DNA of 64,000 nucleotides from assembly GCF_025847205.1 (NCBI RefSeq), contig NZ_JAOYTH010000002.1:434001-498000 (forward strand), given 5' to 3'. Origin of the DNA: Pararhizobium sp. YC-54. GTDB taxonomy: Bacteria; Pseudomonadota; Alphaproteobacteria; Rhizobiales; Rhizobiaceae. The notes beneath the pieces are model-generated. The model was not told the origin of the DNA and ran no database searches. It worked only from the letters and a program-made list of their open reading frames with translations. Shown here piece after piece: positions 1 to 7,535 of the stretch (positions are counted from its first letter, which is position 1; each line of letters begins with the position of its first letter). Made by a program: the position numbers and the translations under genes.

Positions 1-26
1 CGTCGTCCCCGCGCGCCCCGCCATCA

Positions 27-434
27 TTAGAGCGCCGCGAAGGTCAGGGCGCCGGCCGATTCCAGCGCCGTTTCGAAGAGGACCTCGCCATTGTACTGGC
101 CGGAATATTCCAGCGCCGTCACCTGGAACGGCCCGGTCAGCGTGCCGAAATCCGGAATGACGATTTGCCAGTTGAGGATCGTCCCGTTGAAAAAGGCCGT
201 CCGCACCAGCGCATCCGAGCTCTGGTCCTTGAAGATGCCGGCGCCGGAAACGGAGGCCCGCTGCACGCCCGCCCCGCCCAGAAGCTCCCGCCACCGCCCC
301 GCCGATTCCGCATCCGTCGCATCAACCGTTTCGGCGTTGAAGGCCAACCGCTTCGAACGCAGCCCCGCAACCGTCAGATAAGAGCCGCCATTGTCGATCT
401 TCAAAAGAAGATCCTTCCCCTTCTGGGCAACCAT
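27..434 (-). CDS. Phage major tail protein (GTA g9-like, TP901-1 type)
   Basis: Predicted tail-tube subunit of a gene transfer agent or phage particle. The product is about 135 residues and begins MVAQKGKDLLLKID, which is typical of TP901-1-family major tail proteins. I start it at the ATG at 434 because AAGGA lies just upstream. The longer reading from 488 runs through that ribosome binding site. It follows the DUF3168 gene in the same direction, which is the g8-g9 order of RcGTA-like clusters. The family call rests on sequence character and gene order. The remaining tail genes would lie to the left of the window. Confidence 0.85.
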   Translation of the reverse strand: MVAQKGKDLLLKIDNGGSYLTVAGLRSKRLAFNAETVDATDAESAGRWRELLGGAGVQRASVSGAGIFKDQSSDALVRTAFFNGTILNWQIVIPDFGTLTGPFQVTALEYSGQYNGEVLFETALESAGALTFAAL

Positions 435-507
435 GTTTTCATCCTTCCAGAAACGAAAAGCGCCCACTGGGGGCGCCGATGAATTCACATTCCGAATGAG
501 CGATCCT

Positions 508-906
508 TCACTCCGTCACCGCCCGAAACACCATTTCCGCCACATGCCCCTTGGCCTTGGTGTCACGGCCAATTTTCGTGCGTCGATGCAAAATGCTGAC
601 CAGCGCAAACCCGCCCAGGACGAGAGGCGCGTCACCCAGCAAGGCCCGTACCCGCGCGGCAATCTCTTCCGCCGCCCGGTTTCCCCCTTCGCCGGTGCGC
701 ACCTCAAGCGTGACGAGATGCTCTTCGCCCGCCTCGCTCGCCGTCGATGCATCCCGGCTGTCGATCCCGGCGATGAAAACGCACGGCCTGCGTGATTGTG
801 TCTGCAGATGATCGTGAACCCCGTCCGGCCCGATCAGCGTCGCCAATGCCGCATCGCCGGCAAGTGTCAGGAATAAAGCTTTCTGCAAGGCCCCGGCAGC
901 GCTCAT
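508..906 (-). CDS. DUF3168 family protein (GTA g8-like tail completion protein)
   Basis: Small head-tail or tail-terminator protein of GTA and phage clusters. The product is 132 residues starting MSAAGALQKALFLTLAGD. Typical features are the N-terminal helix, the DGVHDHLQTQ stretch and the closing VAEMVFRAVTE strand. The ATG at 906 has GGAGG about six bases upstream and overlaps the stop of the preceding adaptor gene as ATGA, so the two are translationally coupled. Automated reading may extend the start to 930, but that has no better ribosome binding site. Confidence 0.85.
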   Translation of the reverse strand: MSAAGALQKALFLTLAGDAALATLIGPDGVHDHLQTQSRRPCVFIAGIDSRDASTASEAGEEHLVTLEVRTGEGGNRAAEEIAARVRALLGDAPLVLGGFALVSILHRRTKIGRDTKAKGHVAEMVFRAVTE

Positions 907-1238
907 CGCCCATCCTCCGTGCAACGGCAAACCAGATATCGCCGCGCCTCGTCCGGATCGAAGCAGGCGCGAACCGTGAAAATCCGGCTCCCCTTGCGAA
1001 ACCGCATGCCAGCCTGCACATCCTGGCGAAACCGGATCCAGATGCGATGCGTCACGGTGAACACCTCCGCGTCCGCCCTCTCATCCTCGGTGACTAAGAC
1101 AGGCTCGATCCGCGCCCAGAGCGATGTGACCGGCGCAAAACCCGGCACGATGCCGCCCTGACCATCGCCAGCGTCATCGCGCATCTCCAGGTCCAGCCGC
1201 GCCGACATCTGACCGGGGTCGAACATGAGCGGCCGCAT
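903..1238 (-). CDS. Phage head-tail adaptor / head closure protein (GTA g7-like)
   Basis: Predicted head-closure (stopper) protein, 111 residues from MRPLMFDPGQMSARLDLEMR. It has the family pattern of a short beta-rich domain: VTSLWARIEPV, then TVTHRIWIRFRQDV, a MRF...IFTV pair and DEARRYLVCRCTE. GGAGG sits eight bases before the ATG at 1238, so I prefer it to the upstream ATG at 1259. The start lies within a few bases of the connector gene stop, and the 3' end overlaps the DUF3168 gene, consistent with one operon. Confidence 0.85.
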   Translation of the reverse strand: MRPLMFDPGQMSARLDLEMRDDAGDGQGGIVPGFAPVTSLWARIEPVLVTEDERADAEVFTVTHRIWIRFRQDVQAGMRFRKGSRIFTVRACFDPDEARRYLVCRCTEDGR

Positions 1239-1240
1239 CG

Positions 1241-1810
1241 TCAAAGCCTCCGCCGGCAAAAAGGTGCGATCAACCGGTCATATCCGAGAGGGACTGCGGC
1301 CGGCTGGCTGTTCGGCGGAACCGCGCCGCGAAATTCATAGAGCAAAGCTGCATGCAACAGCATCGCCCGTTTCAGGACATCAGGCACATCCGTACCGCTT
1401 GCGCCGAAACCGGCCGAAAAATCGATCTCGATACCGTTGATCGCCAGTCCCGGCTCCGGTTGCGAGGGCAGGATCAGCCGTGCCGGCCGGGCCTGCCCGT
1501 CCAGCGTGAAACCGGAGGTATCGACGGCAACGGGCCCACCGGCGGCATCGTAAACCGTAACCGCTTCAATCGTTTGCACCGGTCCTCTGCCAATCGGAAT
1601 CACCCGCGACATCGGCCAGCCGTCGAGATAGAGCCGGAACGTTCGCGTCAGAAGCGCCAGCCCGGTTTCCCGCTCCAGATAGTCGCGCACGGTGGCGATC
1701 AGCGCCGTCAGCAGCGCGTCATCGGCACTGGTTTCGACGCGCAGATGCGCCTTCGTCTCGGCAAGCGTCAGCGGCTCGCCGAGCGGCGGCGCCAGTTCGG
1801 TAATGGTCAT
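1241..1810 (-). CDS. Phage gp6-like head-tail connector protein (GTA g6-like)
   Basis: Predicted connector that docks under the portal. It has 189 residues and opens with the characteristic LTLAETKAHLRVETSADDALLTALIATVRDYLE-type helices of the gp6-like connector family (about residues 16-50). A more variable beta region follows, then a C-terminal helix with LLHAALLYEFRG. The start at 1810 is preceded by GGAGAC. It lies between capsid and adaptor genes, the expected order. A gap of about 140 bases separates it from the capsid gene and shows no gene. Confidence 0.88.
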   Translation of the reverse strand: MTITELAPPLGEPLTLAETKAHLRVETSADDALLTALIATVRDYLERETGLALLTRTFRLYLDGWPMSRVIPIGRGPVQTIEAVTVYDAAGGPVAVDTSGFTLDGQARPARLILPSQPEPGLAINGIEIDFSAGFGASGTDVPDVLKRAMLLHAALLYEFRGAVPPNSQPAAVPLGYDRLIAPFCRRRL

Positions 1811-1953
1811 GGATGTCTCCGTCGCGATGTGGCGGTGGCGATAGTATGGGTGGACGCAGCGGGAGGGGAGCTGCGTCCACCCTCGCGCCTGCGGCAGGGA
1901 AGACCGCGGCGCGAATGGCCGCTACCTTTCAGAAAGGATAGCCTTACGCTTGT

Positions 1954-3222
1954 TCAGGATGCCGCGAATTTGACAAGCTTGATAGCCTCAAAATTTTGCA
2001 CCCCGCCGCCGACCCGTTTGGTGGTGTAGAACAGCACATAGGGTTTGGCGGAATAGGGATCGCGCAGCACGCGCACACCGGTGCGATCGACGACCAGATA
2101 GCCGGCGGCGAAATTGCCGAAGGCGATCGAAGTGCTGCCCGCACCAATATCCGGCATGTCCTCGGCTTCAGTGATCGAAAAGCCCATCAGCGAGGCCTGC
2201 TGGCCGGCCACCGCCGGCGGACGCCAGAGGTAGTTGCCGTCGGCGTCCTTGAACTTGCGGATCTCGGCCTGGGTCTTGCGGTTCATCACGAAGGCGGCGT
2301 TCTGCCGGTGCCCGGCCTTCAATGCATAGATCGTGTCGATCAGCGTATCGGACGGGCCGCTGGCGTTGAAGGCACCGGCGGCACCGGTGGCGATATAGCC
2401 GATATTGCCCCAGCTCCAGCTCGCGTCGGCCACATTGGTATAGCTCAAAAAGCCTTTCGGCTTGTTGGTGCCGTCGCCGGAAACGAAGGCCGTGCCTTCC
2501 TGCTCGCCGAAAGCGGTATCCACTTCGGAAGCAATCCAGGTCTCGATATCGACGGCCGCATCGTCGAGCAGTGCCGCTGTGGCCGCCGGCATGGCGTAGA
2601 GTTCCATGGTCGGGAAGGACAGTTCGGCCAGCTGCGGCGTCGTCGTCTCCGGTCGTGCCGCCGTCTCCGCCACCCAGCCCGTCGCCATGCCGGAGAGCGC
2701 AAACGGCTTCTTCAGCACCGACCCCGACACCTGCCGCACCGTCGCCATCGCCCGGATCGGCGAGACCACCGAAAGCCTGCGGCCGATCTCGGTGTCCGTC
2801 TCGCTCGGAACGAGATAACCGCCGTCGCTCGAAGAGCCGATCGAAAATGCCTTTGCTTCCAGCTCGCGCAGCGCCTGCTCGTCGCCCCGGCGGATATAGC
2901 TTTCGAACGCCGTCTTGTGCTCCATTGCCTCCAGGCTGGTTTCGCCGCTGCGGCCGAGCGCCGGCCGCGCCTTCTTCAGCGCCAGCTGGTCGATGACCCG
3001 CTTCTGCTCGTCCATGGTGCGCGAGATGCGGTCCATCTTGTCGCGGGTCACCACATCGGCGGTCAGCTTGCTTTCCAGTTCGCCCAGCCGCCGGTCGTTG
3101 GTTTCCTTGAATGCCTCGAAGGCGCCCATGAAATCCTCAAACGCCGCCGTCATCGTCTCCGGTGCCGTCTTGATTTCAGGGGCGACCTTGCTGTGCGGTG
3201 CCATAGTGCTCGTCTCGTTCAT
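1954..3222 (-). CDS. HK97-family phage major capsid protein (GTA g5-like)
   Basis: Main shell protein, 422 residues. Residues 1 to about 115 are hydrophilic and charged, with a coiled-coil-like section (FEAFKETNDRRLGELESK). This resembles the scaffold-like delta domain removed by the prohead protease. The HK97 fold follows: GSSSDGGYLVPSETDTEI, RVSGSVL, then late blocks KAGHRQNAAFVMNRKT, WRPPAVAGQ and YLVVDRTGVRVLRDP. The start overlaps the protease stop by four bases. Length and order match RcGTA-like capsids, where the N-terminal segment is cleaved during maturation. That cleavage is inferred here. Confidence 0.95.
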   Translation of the reverse strand: MNETSTMAPHSKVAPEIKTAPETMTAAFEDFMGAFEAFKETNDRRLGELESKLTADVVTRDKMDRISRTMDEQKRVIDQLALKKARPALGRSGETSLEAMEHKTAFESYIRRGDEQALRELEAKAFSIGSSSDGGYLVPSETDTEIGRRLSVVSPIRAMATVRQVSGSVLKKPFALSGMATGWVAETAARPETTTPQLAELSFPTMELYAMPAATAALLDDAAVDIETWIASEVDTAFGEQEGTAFVSGDGTNKPKGFLSYTNVADASWSWGNIGYIATGAAGAFNASGPSDTLIDTIYALKAGHRQNAAFVMNRKTQAEIRKFKDADGNYLWRPPAVAGQQASLMGFSITEAEDMPDIGAGSTSIAFGNFAAGYLVVDRTGVRVLRDPYSAKPYVLFYTTKRVGGGVQNFEAIKLVKFAAS

Positions 3223-3797
3223 TGGCCTGTCCTTCTGTCAGAGAGCCTCATCATCCGGGCCGCCCGCCGCATCGTGCGCACGAGCTCCGTTTCCTTGTCG
3301 CGGAAGAACCGCGCATTCTTGACGTTCGAAACCCTCGCCGATGGCAGCATCGGAAAGGTCACGATCGAGATTTCCCAGAGATCCGCTTCGAGGATGCGGC
3401 GCACGCCGGACTTGCCGTCGGTCCGGGCCTTGACGGTCTGGAAGCCGATCGACAGCCCGTCGAGCGCACCCGCCTTCATCAGCTGGTGCACTTCTCGCGC
3501 CCGGGCCACGCCCGGCGACAGAAGCCCCTCGACATAAAGCCCGCGCGCATCCTCGCGAATGGTCTTCCACGTGCCCAACGGCTCGCCGGGATCGTGCTGG
3601 AACAGCATGCGCACGCCGGCAGCACCCCGCCGCGCCAGCGACCGCTGAAAAGCCCCCGGCGCAATCGCATCCTTGCCGAGATCGACTTCGCCGAAGATGC
3701 TGGCATAACCAGAAAACCGTCCCTCCCCGGTCACCCCGGAAAGCGTCAGATTGGCAAACTTCTGCGTTCGCCAGACAGGCAGCCTGTCGGTCGTCAT
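3219..3797 (-). CDS. HK97-family prohead protease (GTA g4-like)
   Basis: Predicted serine protease that trims the capsid delta domain during head assembly. The product is 192 residues starting MTTDRLPVWRTQKFANL. Family signatures are FSGYASIFGEVDLGKDAIAPG near the N-terminus, the histidine in RMLFQHDPGEPLG (about residue 69) and the serine in DGLSIGF (about residue 110). GGAGAG precedes the ATG at 3797, whereas the ATG at 3809 would place the Shine-Dalgarno sequence inside the gene. The stop overlaps the capsid start, so the two are coupled. Confidence 0.92.
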   Translation of the reverse strand: MTTDRLPVWRTQKFANLTLSGVTGEGRFSGYASIFGEVDLGKDAIAPGAFQRSLARRGAAGVRMLFQHDPGEPLGTWKTIREDARGLYVEGLLSPGVARAREVHQLMKAGALDGLSIGFQTVKARTDGKSGVRRILEADLWEISIVTFPMLPSARVSNVKNARFFRDKETELVRTMRRAARMMRLSDRRTGQ

Positions 3798-3830
3798 GGG
3801 TCTCTCCAAATTCTGAGGGGTTAGCCAATA

Positions 3831-3965
3831 GGCAGTAGTGAGTAGTCAGTAGTCAGTAGTCAGTAGTCAGTAGAAAAACGTCAAAACCGGCCGCTGACCA
3901 CCTACTCACTACTCACTACTCACTACTCACTACTCACTACTCACTACTGCCTACTGCCTACTGCC
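3831..3965. repeat. Two inverted arrays of a 7-bp tandem repeat
   Basis: The left array (about 3831-3873) has several copies of GTCAGTA/GTGAGTA. The right array (about 3902-3965) has about six copies of CTCACTA followed by CTGCCTA units. The arrays are opposite in orientation, about 28 bases apart, and share GGCAGTAGTGAGTAG-type sequence, so they could form a long imperfect hairpin. The right array enters the 3' end of the neighbouring membrane-protein gene and supplies its last three codons and stop. Copy number should be prone to slippage. Confidence 0.85.
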
Positions 3966-4277
3966 ATCGCCCCGCCCATACCGTTCCGCCATGCGCACCA
4001 CGGCACCCAGCACCCACCAGGCGGCAAGACTGGCAGCCGCCGAGCCCGTCAGCATCACCTCCGCGCCTGAAAGGCTGCCGGCGATACCGAGCTTGGTGAC
4101 GATCCACAGCCCCGCCGGTCCGCCGAAAATCAGCCCGCAGGAAAGCCCTGTGAAAAAGCGCGAGGCAGCCTCGCGCTTGCCCTTCGGCAGCATATAGATC
4201 AGCGACACCGCAGCCCCGGCCGCAGAGCCGATACCCTTGGCAGCCCAAAGGCCCGGGTCATTGCCAAAATCAGCCAT
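3951..4277 (-). CDS. Small membrane protein, DUF6107-like, in the GTA g3.5 position
   Basis: The product is 108 residues starting MADFGNDPGLWAAKGIGSAAG. Two or three hydrophobic segments are visible (about residues 16-31, 42-62, 72-92), with KGKREAASR between the first two. It lies between the portal and protease genes, where RcGTA-like clusters carry a small extra gene. I recognise it as resembling the rhizobial DUF6107 family. The C-terminal residues SRQ and the stop come from the heptad repeat array, so the original end was probably different. Function unknown; a holin-like or particle-associated role is speculation. Confidence 0.75.
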   Translation of the reverse strand: MADFGNDPGLWAAKGIGSAAGAAVSLIYMLPKGKREAASRFFTGLSCGLIFGGPAGLWIVTKLGIAGSLSGAEVMLTGSAAASLAAWWVLGAVVRMAERYGRGDGSRQ

Positions 4278-4501
4278 TTGTTAAGTCCTTGATGCTATTA
4301 TTGGAATTGCATCACCCTCACCCGGCCGCAGCCAACTGCCGCCGGGTAATGCTCAGCGTGACGGAGCGTCAGCCGGGAATTTCTCTGAATCTTTTGAATC
4401 GGTTGCGACGTGGCGTTGAGAAACTGAATCCGCGACCTCAAGTGCCGGGGCAGCGAGCCGGAAAACAGAATCCGGTCGTCATTTCAAATATCTGAAAACA
4501 A

Positions 4502-4816
4502 TCAGATATCTTCGAAACCATCGCCCGGGTCGGTGGCAATGTCCGGGTCGTGCTGCCGGGCGTGGCGCACGACAAGCACGCCCAGAATTCCGTCCACCAC
4601 TTCGTAGTCTATGACATAGGGCGGCACCGAAAACCGGCGCACCCCTGGCGGCACGTCCAAAGCTTTCCCCGCCAGCGGAAATCTCCGCAGCATCTCCATC
4701 GCCTAACGAAGCTGCAGGATCATTGCCGATGCCGCCCGCTTGTCGAACCGGGCAAGATAGGCGCGTTCGGCTCTCAAATAAGCCGAGGCATCATCGGAAA
4801 TGCGCAGCTTCTTCAA
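4502..4816 (-). pseudogene. RelE/ParE-type toxin interrupted by an in-frame amber codon
   Basis: From a TTG at 4816, overlapping the antitoxin stop as TTGA, the frame reads LKKLRISDDASAYLRAERAY, then on to MILQLR, where it meets TAG at 4705-4703. The same frame then continues AMEMLRRFPLAGKAL and ends VVRHARQHDPD...GFEDI at 4502. The joined product is about 104 residues, the usual ParE length, with the family's helical N-terminus and the R-F-P-x-A-G-K turn. A single CAG-to-TAG change (Gln to stop) explains it. Either the toxin is inactivated or only the 65-residue C-terminal part is made. A sequencing error cannot be excluded. Confidence 0.75.
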
Positions 4817-5073
4817 GCGGCATCATCCTTGTTTGAGGCATCCAGTTCGTCCAGCAAGGTGTCCATATATTGAAACTTGCCTTGGCGCATGCCTTCCCGG
4901 GCGCGTTCGATCTCAAGAATATCCTTGCCTTCCGTGGCAAGATAATACCGCATCGCCCGAACCATTACCCAGCTGCGGGTGCGCTCGCTTACTGCGGCGA
5001 TCGTCTCGATATCGGCGAGCACATCGACCGGCAGGCGCAGCGCGATCGGATCGGAGAGAACGGGTTTGGCCAT
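4813..5073 (-). CDS. Ribbon-helix-helix (CopG-type) antitoxin
   Basis: Predicted DNA-binding antitoxin of about 86 residues starting MAKPVLSDPIALRLPVDVLA. The N-terminal strand (PIALRLP) and following helices (LADIETIAAVSERTRSWVMVRAMRYYL) are typical RHH. The acidic C-terminal tail would wrap the toxin. Three in-frame ATGs occur at 5085, 5076 and 5073. The last is best spaced from the GGAGG. A 23-base palindrome directly upstream fits autoregulation. It is coupled to the toxin frame by a TTGA overlap. The antitoxin is intact although the partner carries a nonsense codon. Confidence 0.85.
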   Translation of the reverse strand: MAKPVLSDPIALRLPVDVLADIETIAAVSERTRSWVMVRAMRYYLATEGKDILEIERAREGMRQGKFQYMDTLLDELDASNKDDAA

Positions 5074-5084
5074 CATCGCCTCCA

Positions 5085-5107
5085 TTTGTTATACGGCGTA
5101 TAACAAA
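5085..5107. promoter_or_regulatory. Perfect palindromic operator of the CopG/ParE-like operon
   Basis: Arms TTTGTTATACG and CGTATAACAAA are perfect 11-base inverted repeats around one central base. The site touches the first in-frame ATG of the antitoxin. RHH antitoxins usually repress their own operon through such sites, so this is the likely operator. The TATAAC sequence inside it could also serve as a -10 element. Confidence 0.7.
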
Positions 5108-5157
5108 ATACCAGCAACATCCCCATTGCTCAAGTCGAGGCTCTCGATCCCTGGTCC

Positions 5158-6303
5158 TCAATACCCGACGGCCTGCCGCTTCTCCTCGTCGGTGAGGAAA
5201 TCGCAATCCTTCATCCGGGCCCAGATTTCGCTTCGTTCACCCGTCAGTCCGGTCACCTGGTCGAGGTCCGGCACCAGCTTCAGCGTCTCGCCCGACCGTC
5301 CCGACAGCCAGCCCGACAGCGCCGCGGCCGTGCGAAAAATCATCGGCAGAACGGTGAGCCGGTAGAGCGCCCGGTTGGCCTCCTGATAGTTGGCATAGGT
5401 GTTGTCGCCGGGGATGCCGAGCAGCATCGGCGGCACGCCGAAGGCAAGCGCAATGTCGCGCGCCGCACCGTTCTTCGCCTCGACGAAATCCATGTCCTTC
5501 GGCGAAAGCCCCATCGCCTTCCAGTCGAGCCCGCCTTCGAGCAGCAGCGGCCGCCCGGCGCGGATCGGGCCGGAATAGCCCTCGTCCAGTTCCGTCTTCA
5601 GCCGGTCGTACTGGTCGGCCGAAAGATTGCCGCCCTCCTTCGGCTGATAGACCAGAGCGCCCGAAGGCCGCGCCGAATTGTCGAGCAGAGCCTTGTTCCA
5701 GGTCGCCGCCGCATTGGAGAGATCGAGCGCCATCTGTGCGGCCGCCAGTGGCGGAAAGCCGAGATGGTCGTCGAGCGGATGAAACAGCCTGAGATGCAGG
5801 AGCCCGTCTTCACCGGCCGCAATTCGTCGCACCAGAGTGCCGACCCGGTATTCATAGGCCTCCGGCCAGCCGTCGCGCCCCTCGAGAATGCGCACCCGGT
5901 CCGGCCTGAGCAGGTGCAGTTCGCGCAAAGCGCCGCCGATCTCGGCCGCATCGACATAGGCATTGCCGGAGAGCAGCAGATGGCCATACAGCGCCTCAAG
6001 GAAATCATGCCCGCCCATCCGCCCGTTCGGCCGCGACAACAGCGCCAGCACCGGATGCTCGGTCTGTTCCTGCGTTCCCTCGTAAAGGAGCAGCGGCACG
6101 CTCGCTGCCGCTTCGGAAATCAGACGCACCGCCCGGTGCGCCACCGGATTGCGCATGAATCCCTCGCGGGAAAGGGCCGAATAGGAGCGCCCGGTCCAGT
6201 GGGCCCGGCCCTCCTGCGCAATCGCAATGAAGCTGGACGCGGCCTTGGTTTCGCGCACGCTCTCCACCGGGCGGCGCCACGGCAGACGGAATGGATTTTT
6301 CAT
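5158..6303 (-). CDS. HK97-family phage portal protein (GTA g3-like)
   Basis: Dodecameric portal subunit through which DNA enters the head, 381 residues. Family features in order: the N-terminal RNPVAHRAVRLISEAAASVP segment, LLSRPNGRMGGHDFLEALYGHLLLSGNAYV, the ALVYQPKEGGNLS region, DMDFVEAKNGAARDIALAFGVPPMLLGIPGDNTYANYQEANRAL-type wing and stem, and a C-terminal clip helix. The start ATG at 6303 lies 25 bases after the endolysin stop. This is a full-length RcGTA-like portal. In the canonical order terminase lies directly upstream, but here an endolysin and a small ORF intervene. Confidence 0.95.
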   Translation of the reverse strand: MKNPFRLPWRRPVESVRETKAASSFIAIAQEGRAHWTGRSYSALSREGFMRNPVAHRAVRLISEAAASVPLLLYEGTQEQTEHPVLALLSRPNGRMGGHDFLEALYGHLLLSGNAYVDAAEIGGALRELHLLRPDRVRILEGRDGWPEAYEYRVGTLVRRIAAGEDGLLHLRLFHPLDDHLGFPPLAAAQMALDLSNAAATWNKALLDNSARPSGALVYQPKEGGNLSADQYDRLKTELDEGYSGPIRAGRPLLLEGGLDWKAMGLSPKDMDFVEAKNGAARDIALAFGVPPMLLGIPGDNTYANYQEANRALYRLTVLPMIFRTAAALSGWLSGRSGETLKLVPDLDQVTGLTGERSEIWARMKDCDFLTDEEKRQAVGY

Positions 6304-6327
6304 GATGTCACTATCCTTGAATGCGTC

Positions 6328-6945
6328 CTACGCCGCCTGCGCCAGCCGGATCGCTGCGAGATACCGCCTGCCGTAGCCTGCCACCCGTTCCGCCCTGTCG
6401 CGGCCGTTGATGATGCGCCGGGCGCCGGTCCAGTCCTCTTTTGTTGCGGAGAAATACTGCCCGAGCCGCCTGCCAGTGAAGGCGCCGGTTTCCATGCCGA
6501 TGAACAGAATGTCGGTGGCAACCGTCAGCTCCATCGCCCGTCCCGGATTGGAAATCAGGTCGATCCCCGTTAGAAGCGTCATCTTTTCGTAATTGGTCCT
6601 GTGCGTCAGCTGCACCAAGCCGCGCCCCAGCCAGGTCTTTCCCTCCGCGTCCCGCCGCCAGTAGGGCACCGAAACCGAGGGCAGCCGGCCGTGTTCAAAG
6701 GCGCTGTCGAGAAGGGCAATCGCCCGCGCGTCGCTTGCGGCAAAGGTTTCGCGCACCGGCTGCATCGTGCGGCCGGTCTCGTGATGCGCGGTCGCCAGCA
6801 TGTAGGCGAGCCAACGGTCATCGGTCTTGCCGATACTGCCGCGATCAAGAATTGCCGTCAGCCCCGCCACCTGGCGCTTTTGCAAGACACCGTCGAACAA
6901 TGAAGCACGCACGGCATCGAAGAAGGTTTTTCGCGCAAGCATCAT
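6328..6945 (-). CDS. GH19-type (chitinase-like) endolysin
   Basis: Predicted peptidoglycan-degrading lysozyme of 205 residues. It resembles the glycoside hydrolase family 19 endolysins of phages, sometimes annotated structural protein P5. Visible signatures are LAYMLATAHHETGRTMQPVRE (about residues 46-66, with the catalytic-type Glu in HHETG), GRGLVQLTHRTNYEKM (about 107-122) and a closing RRIINGRDRAERVAGYGRRYL helix. There is no signal peptide. GGAGG precedes paired ATGs at 6945 and 6942; the second is better spaced. It ends 25 bases before the portal, so co-transcription is likely. It would serve particle release or DNA injection. Its location inside the head module is unusual. Confidence 0.85.
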   Translation of the reverse strand: MMLARKTFFDAVRASLFDGVLQKRQVAGLTAILDRGSIGKTDDRWLAYMLATAHHETGRTMQPVRETFAASDARAIALLDSAFEHGRLPSVSVPYWRRDAEGKTWLGRGLVQLTHRTNYEKMTLLTGIDLISNPGRAMELTVATDILFIGMETGAFTGRRLGQYFSATKEDWTGARRIINGRDRAERVAGYGRRYLAAIRLAQAA

Positions 6946-7105
6946 TCACCTCCACTTCCGATCTAAACCTGAAAAAAGTCGTGACTCTAAATCGATTTAA
7001 CCAATTTAAATCGTTTAAACTATTTAATACCCTGATTTACTTTGGCTTTGAGATATGAAATCTGAAATCCAGCAATATGATATTGCCTTGACGAAGGAGG
7101 ATCGA
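6946..7105. promoter_or_regulatory. AT-rich divergent promoter region between endolysin and small plus-strand ORF
   Basis: About 160 bases without a gene, much richer in A+T than the flanks. Between about 6980 and 7030 the motif ATTTAA or its complement recurs (ATCGATTTAAC, AATTTAAATCG, GTTTAAAC). It divides a minus-strand and a plus-strand gene, so it probably holds promoters for both. The repeated motif could be a regulator site. No specific factor can be named. Confidence 0.4.
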
Positions 7106-7255
7106 ATGAACGCTCAGAGCAAGATACAGGCCGACACCATCCGCTCGACGGTACCGCAGCATATCCTCGACCGGTTCGAAAACGCCTGGCAGCAGATGCG
7201 TGCAAACGCCTCCTCGACGCAAAAATCCCCCGCCACCGAAGACGACAAGCGCTGA
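7106..7255 (+). CDS. Small hypothetical protein
   Basis: The product is 49 residues, MNAQSKIQADTIRSTVPQHI at the start and EDDKR at the end. It is hydrophilic and helical, with a central ILDRFENAWQQMRANA helix. The ATG at 7106 has a strong GGAGG six bases upstream, better than the upstream ATG at 7055 in the same frame. It runs opposite to the whole GTA cluster and lies between the terminase and endolysin genes. I do not recognise the family. A small regulator is possible, but nothing in the sequence proves it. Confidence 0.55.
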   Translation: MNAQSKIQADTIRSTVPQHILDRFENAWQQMRANASSTQKSPATEDDKR

Positions 7256-7284
7256 TCGCAATCGGATTTTTCGGCCGCCACCGC

Positions 7285-7500
7285 GGTCTCCCTCTTCTCC
7301 CCCGCGGGGAGAAGTGCCGAGCGCATGCGAGGCGATGAGGGGGGATGCTTCGGCAAACTCGGAGCGGCCCGCCCCCTCATCCGGCCCTGCGGGCCACCTC
7401 TCCCCGCTGGGGAGAAGAGAGAGGAGCCGTTCGTCCATATGCGATAGCGCTCCCCTTGAGGGGAGGGCCGGAGCAAAGCTCCGGGGTGGGGTGATCTGCC
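7285..7500. repeat. Rhizobium-type intergenic mosaic repeat, two modules
   Basis: The first module (about 7285-7425) carries CTTCTCCCCCGCGGGGAGAAG-type palindromes and CCCCTCATCCGGCC-type ends. The second (about 7450-7500) has CTCCCCTTGAGGGGAG followed by CCGGAGCAAAGCTCCGG. Closely related modules recur at 9745, 13219, 16841, 18468, 23249, 42721, 47168 and 62752. The first module shares GCATGCGAGGCGATGAGGGG-like text with 42721. Such elements are well known between rhizobial genes and form stable hairpins. Confidence 0.8.
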
Positions 7501-7535
7501 AGGCGCCGCAGCATCGACCCTCAACACTCGCCCCC

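Noticed and set aside
1996..3537. Plus-strand open frame of 513 codons opposite the capsid and protease genes
   Set aside because: Antisense to well-supported GTA genes, with His/Arg/Gly-rich non-protein-like composition.
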